In this document: one piece after another, positions 53,322-61,667 of the stretch
Numbering within the stretch: position 1 is the stretch's first letter
Layout: each line of letters opens with the position of its first letter
From: Rhodocyclaceae bacterium
GTDB lineage: Bacteria > Pseudomonadota > Gammaproteobacteria > Burkholderiales > CAIKXV01
NCBI GenBank assembly: GCA_020248265.1
Contig: JADCHX010000018.1
Span: 1 to 64,000, forward strand
Direction of reading: 5' to 3'
Length of the DNA stretch: 64,000 bases
Position numbers and translations under genes: made by a program
Notes under the pieces: model-generated
The model's database searches: none
What the model was told of the DNA's origin: nothing
The model's input: the letters and a program-made list of their open reading frames with translations, nothing else

Positions 53322-53569
53322 CAGCCCGCAGGCTGCGCCCCGGATCGGCTGCGCCGCGCGGCCACGCGTTCGAGCACGTCGCGCTGTTCTTGGGCTGTGT
53401 AGATCGACCAGTGGGCAATCTCGTCCAGCGAGCGGAAGCAGCCGCGGCAGGCGTCGAGGTCCTTGTCGTAGAGGCAGACCAGCACGCAGGGCGACGCCAC
53501 CGGCGCCTCGGCATCCGCCGCATCGGCAGTCCCGGGCAGCGATCGGGAAGTCGGGAGCGTCACGGCCAT
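53321..53569 (-). CDS. DUF1289 small Cys-rich protein
   Basis: 82 aa with the diagnostic SPCVLVCLYDKDLDACRGCF and the following RSLDEIAHWSIYT. The four Cys (C-x3-C...C-x2-C) suggest metal binding. Proteins of this family are small cytosolic proteins of unknown function. The start ATG at 53569 is preceded by coding-like frames in the next gene, and 95 bases separate it from the HMG-CoA lyase stop at 53665. Confidence 0.88.
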   Translation of the reverse strand: MAVTLPTSRSLPGTADAADAEAPVASPCVLVCLYDKDLDACRGCFRSLDEIAHWSIYTAQEQRDVLERVAARRSRSGAQPAG

Positions 53570-53664
53570 GGCCTCGGTGTCCTGCAGTCGGGGAGCGCGC
53601 CTGCGGCGCGTCGGGCCCGTATTGTCCGGCATGCCGCGCTGCAGCGCCAGCCTGCGACACTCGC

Positions 53665-54627
53665 TCAGGAAGCCAGGCTGCGTTCGCGCCCGGCCAGCCG
53701 CGCGCGTGCCGCACGCGATCCAGTCCGGCGCCCCAGTGCCTCGCTGATGAAGCAGCCGGCATCGACCAGCCGGTCGAAGTCGACGCCGGTCTCGATGCCC
53801 ATGCCGTGCAGCATCCACACCACGTCCTCGGTCGCGACATTGCCGGTCGCCCCGGGCGAATACGGGCAGCCGCCGAGGCCGGCCACCGAGGCATCGACCG
53901 TCGCCACGCCGTGCTCGAGCATCGCGAGCGTATTGGCCAGCCCCTGTCCCCAGGTATCGTGGAAATGTCCGGCCAGCCGCGCGGCCGGCACCTGCGCGAT
54001 CAGCAGGTCGAACAACCGGTGCACGGACCCCGCAGTGCCGATGCCGGTCGTGTCGCCGATCGACACCTCGTAGCAGCCGAGATCGAGCAACCGGCGCGTC
54101 ACGTCGAGCACGCGCGCGGCAGCCACCTCGCCTTCGTACGGACAGCCGAACGCCACCGAGACGTATCCGCGCACCCGCCAGCCCTGTGCAAGCGCGGCGC
54201 GGGTGACCTCGGCGAATCGCGTCAGCCCTTCGTCGATGGTGCAGTGGGTGTTCTTCAGAGAAAACGCCTCGCTGGCTGCCGAGAACACAGCGATCTCTTC
54301 CAGCGCGATGCCGCTCGCCTGCTGGTACGCGAGTGCGGTCTCGAACCCCTTCATGTTCGGCACCAGTACCGGGAACCGCGTGCCGGGCGGCCGCGCGATC
54401 TCCGACAGCACCTCCGCGGTCCCGGCCATCTGCGGCACCCATTTCGGCGACACGAAAGCGCCCGACTCGACCATCGAGAGGCCCGCCGACGCGAGCCGGT
54501 CGATGAGTGCCACGCGCGTCGCCACCGGGATGCTGCCCGGCTCGTTCTGCAGCCCGTCGCGCGGCCCGACCTCGACCACGCGCACGGCAGCGGGCAGCAG
54601 GCCAGTTCTGTTCGTGGCCGCGCTCAC
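53665..54627 (-). CDS. Hydroxymethylglutaryl-CoA lyase
   Basis: 320 aa from a GTG at 54627 overlapping the previous stop (GTGA). It cleaves HMG-CoA to acetoacetate and acetyl-CoA, the last step of leucine degradation. Family blocks: VEVGPRDGLQNEPG (metal Asp), ESGAFVSPKWVPQMAG, the GHFHDTWGQGLANT His pair and the conserved Cys loop GLGGCPYSPGATGNVATED. Length is normal. It is directly downstream of the enoyl-CoA hydratase, which acts two steps earlier in the same route. Confidence 0.94.
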   Translation of the reverse strand: MSAATNRTGLLPAAVRVVEVGPRDGLQNEPGSIPVATRVALIDRLASAGLSMVESGAFVSPKWVPQMAGTAEVLSEIARPPGTRFPVLVPNMKGFETALAYQQASGIALEEIAVFSAASEAFSLKNTHCTIDEGLTRFAEVTRAALAQGWRVRGYVSVAFGCPYEGEVAAARVLDVTRRLLDLGCYEVSIGDTTGIGTAGSVHRLFDLLIAQVPAARLAGHFHDTWGQGLANTLAMLEHGVATVDASVAGLGGCPYSPGATGNVATEDVVWMLHGMGIETGVDFDRLVDAGCFISEALGRRTGSRAARARLAGRERSLAS

Positions 54628-55439
54628 CGCTTCGCTTCGGCGACCCAGCGGGCGGCTCGCTTTTCCAGGAATGCAGTGACGCCCTCGCGGCCCTCGGGGC
54701 TGGCGCGCAGCGCGGCGATCCGGCGCGCCGACTCCGCGACAAGTGCCTCGTCGATCGGGCGCCCCACCGCTTCGGCGACCCAGGCCTTGCACTCGGCCAG
54801 CGCACACGGGCCGCCGAGCAGCAGTTGCCCGGCCAGCACATCGATCCTGGCATCGAGCGCCGCCGCGTCGACCACCTCGTGTACCAGCCCGAGCCGCAAC
54901 GCTTCGGCGGCGTCGAATTTCTCCGCGGTGAGGCCGTAGCGGCGCGCCTGGCGCTCGCCGATGGCAGCCACGACGTAGGGCGTGATCACGGCCGGGATCA
55001 TGCCCAGCCGGACTTCCGTCAGGCAGAACGTGGCCTCGGGCGCCGCCACCGCGATGTCGCAGCAGGCAACCAGCCCGAGCCCGCCGGCGAACGCCGGCCC
55101 GTGCACGCGCGCGAGGGTCGGCTTGCGGAACGTGTAGAGCGTGTGCATCAGCCGCGCCAGCCCCAGCGCATCCTCGACGTTCTGCGCCTCGGAATAGCCG
55201 GCCATGCGCTTCATCCAGTTGAGGTTGGCGCCCGCGGAAAAACTCCGGCCGCTGGCCGCGAGCACTACCACTCTCACAGCGGCATCGGCGGCGAGGTCGT
55301 GCAGCGCGCCGGTGAGCGCCGCGATCATCGCGTCGTCGAACGCGTTGTGTATATCGGGCCGGTCCAGTGTCACCGTGGCGATGCCCCGGACATCGACGGC
55401 GACGGTGATGCCGGTCACGGCGTCGGGTGATGGGGCCAT
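54624..55439 (-). CDS. liuC: Enoyl-CoA hydratase family protein, probably methylglutaconyl-CoA hydratase
   Basis: 271 aa from the ATG at 55439 with AAGGGA upstream. Crotonase fold: oxyanion segments SAGANLNWMKRM and GPAFAGGLGLVACCDIAVAA, with the acidic residue in LTEVRLGMIPAVI. The GANLNWMKRM string resembles methylglutaconyl-CoA hydratase and fits the adjacent HMG-CoA lyase, completing the last two steps of leucine degradation. The upstream genes for the pathway (isovaleryl-CoA dehydrogenase, methylcrotonyl-CoA carboxylase) are not in the window. Confidence 0.85.
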   Translation of the reverse strand: MAPSPDAVTGITVAVDVRGIATVTLDRPDIHNAFDDAMIAALTGALHDLAADAAVRVVVLAASGRSFSAGANLNWMKRMAGYSEAQNVEDALGLARLMHTLYTFRKPTLARVHGPAFAGGLGLVACCDIAVAAPEATFCLTEVRLGMIPAVITPYVVAAIGERQARRYGLTAEKFDAAEALRLGLVHEVVDAAALDARIDVLAGQLLLGGPCALAECKAWVAEAVGRPIDEALVAESARRIAALRASPEGREGVTAFLEKRAARWVAEAKR

Positions 55440-55545
55440 GGCGGATCCCTTCGGCAAAAAAAGGGATTGTGCCGCAGGCAGGGCGGTTACGAATACGCCA
55501 TGCCCTGCGACGCATCCGCCGGGAACACCCTGCGCCGCGCCACCG

Positions 55546-56523
55546 TCAATCGGCGAATTGACCCGCCTTGGCGATGATCGGCCCCCACAACGCGATCTCC
55601 TTCGTCAGGTGCGCGCGCAATCCTTCGGGCGTCGCCAGCGCAGGAGCCACGCTGACGGCCCCGAACTCGGCGATGCGGGCATTGAACGTCGCATCCCTGA
55701 TGGTGGCGTTCAGGACCTTGTTCAGGCGCTCGAGTACCGGCCGGGGCGTTCCCCGGGGGGCGTACAGGCCGTGCCAGACGTTGAGTTCGAAACCGCTCAG
55801 GCCCTGCTCGGCCAACGTCGGCACATCGGGCAACTGCGCCAGGCGCTTCGGAGACGTGACCCCTATGGCGCGGACCTTGCCGGCCTTGATCTGGCTGACC
55901 GTATTGCTGGTCTGGTCGCAGAGAACATCCACCTGCCCGCCGAGGAGATCGCTCATGGCCGGCGCCGTCCCCTTGTAGGCGACGGTGGTGAGGTCGATGC
56001 CGATAGAACTCATGAACAACAGGCCGCAGAGGTGCGACGCGGCGCCCAGCCCGGCATTGGCGATCGTGGTCTTGTCGCGGTTGCCCTTAAGATAGGTGAT
56101 CAGGTCTTTCAGGCCGGTGACCGGCAGGTTCGCACGCGTCAACAGGGTCATCGGCACGTCGGCGACCTGGCCGATCGGTTCGAGGTCTTTCAACGGATCG
56201 AAAGGCAGCCGCTTGTACAGCGCTGGAGCGGTCGACATCCCGATGTGCATCAGCAGTACCGTATAGCCGTCCGGCGTGGCGCGTACGACCTTGTTGACGC
56301 CGATGGTGCCGCCGGCGCCAGGCGCATTCTCGACCACGACGGTCTGCTTGAAGGATGCCTGGAACTGCTGCGCGAGCAGTCGCGCCATCGTGTCGGTCGG
56401 CCCGCCGGCCGCAAAGGGAACGATTACCGACACCGGGCGCGTCGGATACTCTTGCCCGCTGCTCGCGGCGGACAGCAGGCACAGGGGCAGCCCGACAGAC
56501 CAGGCGGCGGTTTTCAGTTTCAT
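55546..56523 (-). CDS. TctC/Bug family periplasmic binding protein
   Basis: 325 aa from the ATG at 56523 with the SD GGAGGA. The signal peptide is residues 1-21 (WSVGLPLCLLSAASSGQ). Markers: YPTRPVSVIVPFAAGGPTDT, VENAPGAGGTIGVNK, PDGYTVLLMHIG, LKGNRDKTTIANAG, AYKGTAPAMSDL, KAGKVRAIGVTS. It differs from the cluster at 24-35 kb (AYKG and ANAG variants) and stands alone between the leucine genes and an AT-richer spacer. The ligand is unknown. Confidence 0.92.
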   Translation of the reverse strand: MKLKTAAWSVGLPLCLLSAASSGQEYPTRPVSVIVPFAAGGPTDTMARLLAQQFQASFKQTVVVENAPGAGGTIGVNKVVRATPDGYTVLLMHIGMSTAPALYKRLPFDPLKDLEPIGQVADVPMTLLTRANLPVTGLKDLITYLKGNRDKTTIANAGLGAASHLCGLLFMSSIGIDLTTVAYKGTAPAMSDLLGGQVDVLCDQTSNTVSQIKAGKVRAIGVTSPKRLAQLPDVPTLAEQGLSGFELNVWHGLYAPRGTPRPVLERLNKVLNATIRDATFNARIAEFGAVSVAPALATPEGLRAHLTKEIALWGPIIAKAGQFAD

Positions 56524-56865
56524 GGCTATTCCTCCGGCGGCAATGTCAGCCAAGAAGCGGCGTGTCTTTGCACGCGGGTTGCTGACTGATGCCAAGACTT
56601 CGATCTGGTTTTTTACAGCATTATTACCAGTTTATTACAGTCTGTCGGATTTTCTTTTTGCATTCAATTTGTTTTCCGCGAAACAAGGCTCGCAGGGGCA
56701 CTGGACGCTGAACGAACCGACTCGCCATGGCGTACGGCCTGGCGTTCATGCAGCGGGGATCGGTCGATCAGTCGATCAGTCGACCAGGACATCCGCGCCG
56801 CGGCAAAGCCATCCTGGTCACCGGCGCTTCGGGCATCGCATGGCCGGGACGGCCCGCTCGCAGAT
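56524..56865. other. 342-base spacer with an AT-rich pocket; candidate promoter region
   Basis: No gene is visible. Positions about 56590-56690 are markedly AT-rich (for example TTTTTTACAGCATTATTACC) in an otherwise GC-rich window. On the minus strand a weak -35 (CCGACA) and a TAATAA -10 lie 16 bases apart and could drive the TctC gene. Around 56760-56785 there is a short repeat of GATCAGTC. The remainder shows nothing recognisable. Confidence 0.4.
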
Positions 56866-57504
56866 CTAGAACCGACCGTCAGAAAGCCAGCGAGCCACCT
56901 GGTCGAGCCGGTCGTTGCCCCAGAATGGCTCGCCGTCGACGATGAAGTAGGGGGAACCGAACACGCCGCGCTCGATCGCGCGCTGTGTCTCGGCGCGCGG
57001 GCGTTCCTTCACCGCCGGGTCGGACAGGGCCTCTGCCAGCGCCGGGCCCGCAATGCCCATCTCCGCCGCCACGTCGACGGTGACCTGTGGGCTGGAGATG
57101 TCCCGGCCGTCCGCGAAGTAGGCATGGAAAAGGGCCAGTGCAAGCCGTTTCGCCTTCTGCGGATCCTGCGCCGCCAGCCAGTAGAACGCACGGCAGGCGG
57201 CCTGTCCGCTGATCGGGAACTTCGACGGCTGCCGCCATGCGATGCCATGGAAGCGAGCGGTCCGGGCGACGTCGATGCGGGCGTAGTCGCCCTTCATCGG
57301 GATGGACGGCAGCGGACGGCCGCCGCTCACCTCGAACACCAGCCCGAGGAGGATCGGCCGCCACTCCACCGCGCGTCCGTGCATCTTCGCGATCGCATCG
57401 ATGCGATGCGCTGCGAAGTAGCCATACGGCGACGAGAAGTCGAAGTAGAACTCGATCGGGCCCGCAGGCGCACCGCCGGCCCGGCCCGCGTCGCCGGAAG
57501 CCAT
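56866..57504 (-). CDS. 2-hydroxychromene-2-carboxylate isomerase family protein (DsbA-like)
   Basis: 212 aa from the ATG at 57504, in the thioredoxin/DsbA superfamily GST-kappa group. Diagnostic blocks are IEFYFDFSSPYGYFAAHRI (the family's SPY with active Ser), VEWRPILLGLVFE, QAACRAFYWL, and GVFGSPYFIVDGEPFWGNDRL. Known members isomerise hydroxychromene carboxylates in naphthalene breakdown, but many have other roles; no naphthalene gene is near. It follows the thiolase stop directly on the same strand (2-base gap). Confidence 0.88.
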   Translation of the reverse strand: MASGDAGRAGGAPAGPIEFYFDFSSPYGYFAAHRIDAIAKMHGRAVEWRPILLGLVFEVSGGRPLPSIPMKGDYARIDVARTARFHGIAWRQPSKFPISGQAACRAFYWLAAQDPQKAKRLALALFHAYFADGRDISSPQVTVDVAAEMGIAGPALAEALSDPAVKERPRAETQRAIERGVFGSPYFIVDGEPFWGNDRLDQVARWLSDGRF

Positions 57505-57506
57505 GT

Positions 57507-58688
57507 TCAGGCCAGTTCGATCGCCATTGCAACGGCTTCGCCGCCACCGATGCAAAGCGTGGCCATGCCGCGCTTGCCGCCCCGCGCCTGAAGCGCCGAC
57601 AGCAGCGTCACCACGATGCGCGCACCCGAGGCGCCGATCGGATGGCCGAGTGCGCAGGCGCCGCCGTTCACGTTGACCTTCTCCTCGGGCAGCTTGAGGT
57701 CGTGGATGGCGGCCATCGTCACCACCGCGAACGCCTCGTTCACCTCGAACAGGTCGACATCATCGACCGTCCAGCCGGTAGCGGCGAACAGCTTCTGCAT
57801 CGCACCGACCGGGGCGGTGGTGAACCACTGCGGCTCGTGCGAATGGCTGGCCTGGGCGACTATGGTGGCCAGCGGCTTGAGGCCACGCTTCTCGGCTTCC
57901 GACTTGCGCATCATCACCAGCGCAGCGGCACCGTCGGAAATCGAGCTCGAATTGGCCGGGGTCACCGTGCCGTCCTTCCTGAACACCGGCTTGAGCGACG
58001 GGATCTTGTCGATCTTCGCCTTCAGCGGCTGCTCGTCGATCTTGATGACCGTCTCGCCCTTCGAGGTCTTGAGGGTGATCGGGGTGATCTCGGCATCGAA
58101 CGCGCCGCCGTTGATCGCGGCCTGCGCGCGGGTGGTCGACTGGATCGCGAACCGGTCCTGGGCTTCACGGCTGAACTGGTAGCGCGCCGCGGTCTCTTCC
58201 GCGAACACGCCCATCAGCTTGCCCTTGTCGTAGGCGTCTTCCAGGCCGTCGAGGAACATCGAATCCTTGATCTCGCCATGGCCCAGCCGCATGCCGCCGC
58301 GCGCCTTGGGGATGAGGTAGGGGGCGTTGGTCATGCTTTCCATGCCGCCGGCCACCATCACCGAGGCGGAGCCGGCAAGCAGCTGGTCGCGCGCGAACAT
58401 CATCGCCTGCATGCCCGAGCCGCACATCTTGTTGATGGTCGTGCAGTGCGCGCCCATCGGCAGGGCGGCGCCGAGCGCCGCCTGGCGGGCCGGGGCCTGG
58501 CCCTGACCCGACATCAGTACGTTGCCCATGATCACCTCATCGACGTCTGCCGGCGTGATGCCGGCGCGCTCGACGGCGGCCTTGATCGCTGCGGCGCCCA
58601 GTGCCGACGCAGTCACGTTCGAGAAATCGCCCTGGAACCCGCCCATGGGGGTGCGCGCGGCGCCGACGATGACGACCGGATCGTTCAT
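57507..58688 (-). CDS. phaA: Acetyl-CoA acetyltransferase (thiolase)
   Basis: 393 aa. It condenses two acetyl-CoA to acetoacetyl-CoA. Active-site Cys in KMCGSGMQAM, His in VNEAFAVVTM and GHPIGASGARI, and the second Cys in CIGGGEAVAMAI, with the last block differing slightly from the usual GGGQG. The GAARTPMGGFQGDF start and length fit a biosynthetic or beta-ketothiolase. Divergent from phaC, so PHA synthesis is likely, though the gene could serve general acyl-CoA metabolism. Start codon 58688 has GAGGAG upstream. Confidence 0.92.
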   Translation of the reverse strand: MNDPVVIVGAARTPMGGFQGDFSNVTASALGAAAIKAAVERAGITPADVDEVIMGNVLMSGQGQAPARQAALGAALPMGAHCTTINKMCGSGMQAMMFARDQLLAGSASVMVAGGMESMTNAPYLIPKARGGMRLGHGEIKDSMFLDGLEDAYDKGKLMGVFAEETAARYQFSREAQDRFAIQSTTRAQAAINGGAFDAEITPITLKTSKGETVIKIDEQPLKAKIDKIPSLKPVFRKDGTVTPANSSSISDGAAALVMMRKSEAEKRGLKPLATIVAQASHSHEPQWFTTAPVGAMQKLFAATGWTVDDVDLFEVNEAFAVVTMAAIHDLKLPEEKVNVNGGACALGHPIGASGARIVVTLLSALQARGGKRGMATLCIGGGEAVAMAIELA

Positions 58689-58754
58689 GCTGATGCTCCT
58701 CGTATGTGTGTGACCGCGCTGCAACGCGATTTGTGCCATGCAGCAGGGGAGCCT

Positions 58755-58783
58755 AATATACGCCCCGCCGGGTCCCCGGACAA
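58755..58783 (-). promoter_or_regulatory. Candidate sigma-70 promoter for the thiolase gene
   Basis: On the minus strand TTGTCC (58783-58778) and TATATT (58760-58755) have exactly 17 bases between; -10 matches five of six positions. It would give a leader of about 60 bases before the thiolase ATG. The 216-base divergent region 58689-58904 shows no gene. Confidence 0.45.
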
Positions 58784-58904
58784 TGAATGGGGGAGCGCCC
58801 GGCCGCCGTTTGCTGCCGGCCGACCGGCGGCGGCGGCGGACCGCTTCGCCGGGCCACCCGCCCGCCGCACCCAGCTTCAGGACCGAGAGAAGGCAGGACC
58901 CACG

Positions 58905-60782
58905 ATGGCCGATCCGAGACCCGCCGCAGCTGCACCCGCCGACACCGCCGAAATGGCACGCCAGTTCACGGACCTCGCACAGCGCAGCTCGCAGCTGGTG
59001 ATGAAGTACTTCGAGCACATGTCGAAGGAGCCCGGGGCGGCCGGCATGGACGAGGTGGGCGTCGGGCGCGCCTTCACCGAGGCTTTCCAGCAGATCTGGA
59101 GCGATCCGATGAAGCTGATGCAGCTGCAGATGAACATGTGGGGCGACTACATGAACCTGTGGCAATCGACCTGGCTGAAGGCCATGGGCATGGGGGCCGC
59201 ACCGGTGGCCGAGGCAGCGAAAGGCGACAAGCGGTTCAAGCACGAGGACTGGGAAAACAACCTCGTCTTCAACTACCTGAAGCAGTCGTACCTGATCGCC
59301 GCGCGCCACACCCATGGCGTGATGACCAGCGTCGAAGGGCTGGACGAGAACACGCGCAAGAAGGTCGACTTCTTCACGCGCCAGTACATCGATGCCCTGG
59401 CCCCGACCAACTTCGCGATGACCAACCCGGAAGTCCTGCGCGCCACGCTCGACACCGGCGGCAAGAACCTGCTCGACGGCCTCGCCAACCTGCTCGGCGA
59501 CCTCGAGCGCAGCGGCGGCAACCAGCTGCGCATCAGCATGACCGACAGCACCCAGTTCAAGCTGGGCGAGAACATCGCGGCAACGCCGGGCAAGGTCGTA
59601 TTCCAGAACGCGCTGATGCAGCTGATCCAGTACACACCATCGACGGCGAAGGTGCTCAGGCGGCCGCTGCTGATCGTGCCGCCGTGGATCAACAAGTTCT
59701 ACATCCTCGACCTGCGCGAGAAGAATTCGTTCATCAAGTGGGCGGTGGACCAGGGGCATACCGTCTTCGTGATCTCCTGGGTCAACCCCGACGAAAAACT
59801 GGCGGACAAGGGCTTCGACGATTACCTCAGGCTCGGCCCGCTGGCGGCTCTCGACGCGATGCGCGACATCACCGGCGAGCCGGATACGAACGTGATCGGT
59901 TACTGCCTGGGCGGCACGCTGATGGCAAGCTGCCTGGCCTGGCTCAAGGCGAAGGGACAGTCCGACCGGGTGGCCAGCGCGACCTTCTTCACCGCGATGA
60001 TCGATTTCTCCGAGCCGGGCGAACTCGGCGTGTTCATCGACGAAGAGCAGCTCGACAACCTCGAGCGCAAGATGGCCAGGCGCGGCTACCTCGAGGGCCA
60101 CGAGATGGCCGCGACGTTCAACCTGATGCGCGCCAACGACCTGATCTGGTCGTTCGTGGTCAACAACTACCTTATGGGCAAGGATCCGTTCCCTTTCGAC
60201 CTGCTGCACTGGAATTCCGACTCCACCCGCATGCCCGCGGCGATGCACGGCTTCTACCTTCGCAACATGTACCTCAGGAACCTGCTGCGCCAGCCCGGCG
60301 GCATCACGCTCGACGGCGTGCCGATCGATGTCTCGAAGATCGACACCCCCGCCTACTTCCTGTCGACCATCGAAGACCACATCGCGCCGTGGACGTCGAC
60401 GCATGCCGGCGCCGGGCTGCTGGCCGGACCGGTGCAGTTCACGCTGGCCGGATCGGGCCATATCGCCGGGGTGATCAACCCGCCGGCGGCGAAGAAGTAC
60501 CAGCACTGGACCAGCCCCGCGCCGCTGACGGCAGGCGCCGACGCATGGCTCGCACAGGCACAGTCGCATGAAGGCTCGTGGTGGCCGCACTGGCACCAGT
60601 GGGTTTCCTCAGGCTTCGGCAACGGCGAAGTCGACGCGCGCGCGCCCGGAAGCGCCTCGCACCCGGTGCTCGAGGACGCACCCGGGTCGTACGTGAAGCA
60701 GGTGATCGACCCTGCCGCACCGGCTTCCGCACCGGCACCTGCCGCGCCGGCGGGCAAGGCTGCCCGTCCGGTGAAGCCATGA
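58905..60782 (+). CDS. phaC: Class I polyhydroxyalkanoate synthase
   Basis: 625 aa. It polymerises 3-hydroxyacyl-CoA (mainly 3-hydroxybutyryl) into storage polyester. Domain order: PhaC N-terminal domain (about 80-260, from GDKRFKHEDWENNLVFNYLK), then an alpha/beta hydrolase domain with the lipase-like box GYCLGG around the catalytic Cys, Asp in STIEDHIAPW and His in LAGSGHIAGVIN. The conserved PPWINKFYILDL is present. The C-terminal 45 residues are Ala/Pro-rich, longer than usual. Starts at the ATG at 58905 with GGCAGG-type SD upstream; shares bases with the next gene (ATGA). Confidence 0.95.
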   Translation: MADPRPAAAAPADTAEMARQFTDLAQRSSQLVMKYFEHMSKEPGAAGMDEVGVGRAFTEAFQQIWSDPMKLMQLQMNMWGDYMNLWQSTWLKAMGMGAAPVAEAAKGDKRFKHEDWENNLVFNYLKQSYLIAARHTHGVMTSVEGLDENTRKKVDFFTRQYIDALAPTNFAMTNPEVLRATLDTGGKNLLDGLANLLGDLERSGGNQLRISMTDSTQFKLGENIAATPGKVVFQNALMQLIQYTPSTAKVLRRPLLIVPPWINKFYILDLREKNSFIKWAVDQGHTVFVISWVNPDEKLADKGFDDYLRLGPLAALDAMRDITGEPDTNVIGYCLGGTLMASCLAWLKAKGQSDRVASATFFTAMIDFSEPGELGVFIDEEQLDNLERKMARRGYLEGHEMAATFNLMRANDLIWSFVVNNYLMGKDPFPFDLLHWNSDSTRMPAAMHGFYLRNMYLRNLLRQPGGITLDGVPIDVSKIDTPAYFLSTIEDHIAPWTSTHAGAGLLAGPVQFTLAGSGHIAGVINPPAAKKYQHWTSPAPLTAGADAWLAQAQSHEGSWWPHWHQWVSSGFGNGEVDARAPGSASHPVLEDAPGSYVKQVIDPAAPASAPAPAAPAGKAARPVKP

Positions 60783-61630
60783 TGCGCATCGCCGTGCTCG
60801 GCGCCGGCCAGATGGGCAGCGGCATCGCCCAGGTCTGCGCGGCGGCCGGCCATCCGGTCGTGCTGCGCGACCTCGACCCGGCTGCACTCGAGCGCGCGCG
60901 CACGGTGATAGCGACCAGTCTCGACCGGCTGCTGGCGAAGGCCCGCATCACCGAGGCGGACAAGGCGGAAACGCTCGGACGCATCACGACCGCCAGCGCG
61001 GTCGAGGCGCTCGCTGACGCGGATATCGTGATCGAGGCCGTGACCGAGAACCTCGACGTGAAGCGCGCCATCTTCCGCGAGCTGTCCGCGACCTGCCGCC
61101 CCGATGCCATCCTGGCCAGCAACACCTCGTCGATTTCGCTGACCCGCCTGGCCGCCGCCGTCGAGCATCCGGAACGCGTGGTCGGCATGCACTTCATGAA
61201 TCCGGTGCCGATGATGCAGCTGGTCGAGGTGATCAGCGCGCGCCAGACCTCGCGGCAGACGCGCGACACGGTCGAGGCTCTGGCACGCGCGCTGGGCAAG
61301 GTGCCGGTGGACGTGAAGAACAGCCCCGGCTTCGTCGCCAACCGCGTGCTGATCCCGATGATCAACGAGGCCGCGTTCTGCCTGTACGAAGGTCTGGCGA
61401 CGGCCGAAGAGATCGATACCGTGATGAAGCTCGGCATGGGCCATCCGATGGGCCCGCTGGCGCTGGCCGACCTGATCGGCATCGATACGGTGCTGGCGAT
61501 CATGCAGGTGCTGCTCGACGGCTTCAACGATTCGAAGTACCGACCCTGCCCGCTGCTGGTCGAGATGGTCGACGCCGGCCACCTCGGCCGCAAGAGCGGA
61601 CGCGGCTTCTTCGACTATCCCGGCAAGTGA
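60779..61630 (+). CDS. 3-hydroxybutyryl-CoA dehydrogenase (HAD family)
   Basis: 283 aa. NAD-binding Rossmann motif GAGQMGSGIAQ, the DADIVIEAVTENLDVK helix, SNTSSISLT with the active-site Ser, and VGMHFMNPVPMMQLVEVI with catalytic His and Glu region. C-terminal domain NSPGFVANRVLIPMINEA and GMGHPMGPLALADLIG. Typical of Hbd/FadB-like monofunctional enzymes that act on S-3-hydroxybutyryl-CoA. ATG 60779 overlaps the phaC stop by four bases (ATGA), so the two are translationally coupled. Confidence 0.93.
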   Translation: MMRIAVLGAGQMGSGIAQVCAAAGHPVVLRDLDPAALERARTVIATSLDRLLAKARITEADKAETLGRITTASAVEALADADIVIEAVTENLDVKRAIFRELSATCRPDAILASNTSSISLTRLAAAVEHPERVVGMHFMNPVPMMQLVEVISARQTSRQTRDTVEALARALGKVPVDVKNSPGFVANRVLIPMINEAAFCLYEGLATAEEIDTVMKLGMGHPMGPLALADLIGIDTVLAIMQVLLDGFNDSKYRPCPLLVEMVDAGHLGRKSGRGFFDYPGK

Positions 61631-61667
61631 AGCGAGCCGGGCAACCCTTTCCCCCCCCCAGATCCCG

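Noticed and set aside
53665-55515. A single 616-codon frame joining HMG-CoA lyase and an N-terminal extension
   Set aside because: The upstream part overlaps the enoyl-CoA hydratase in another frame; the GTG at 54627 with GTGA coupling gives the normal lyase.
57507-60596. A 1029-codon minus-strand frame across phaC
   Set aside because: Its last 393 codons are the thiolase; the upstream part is antisense to phaC and has no recognisable domain.
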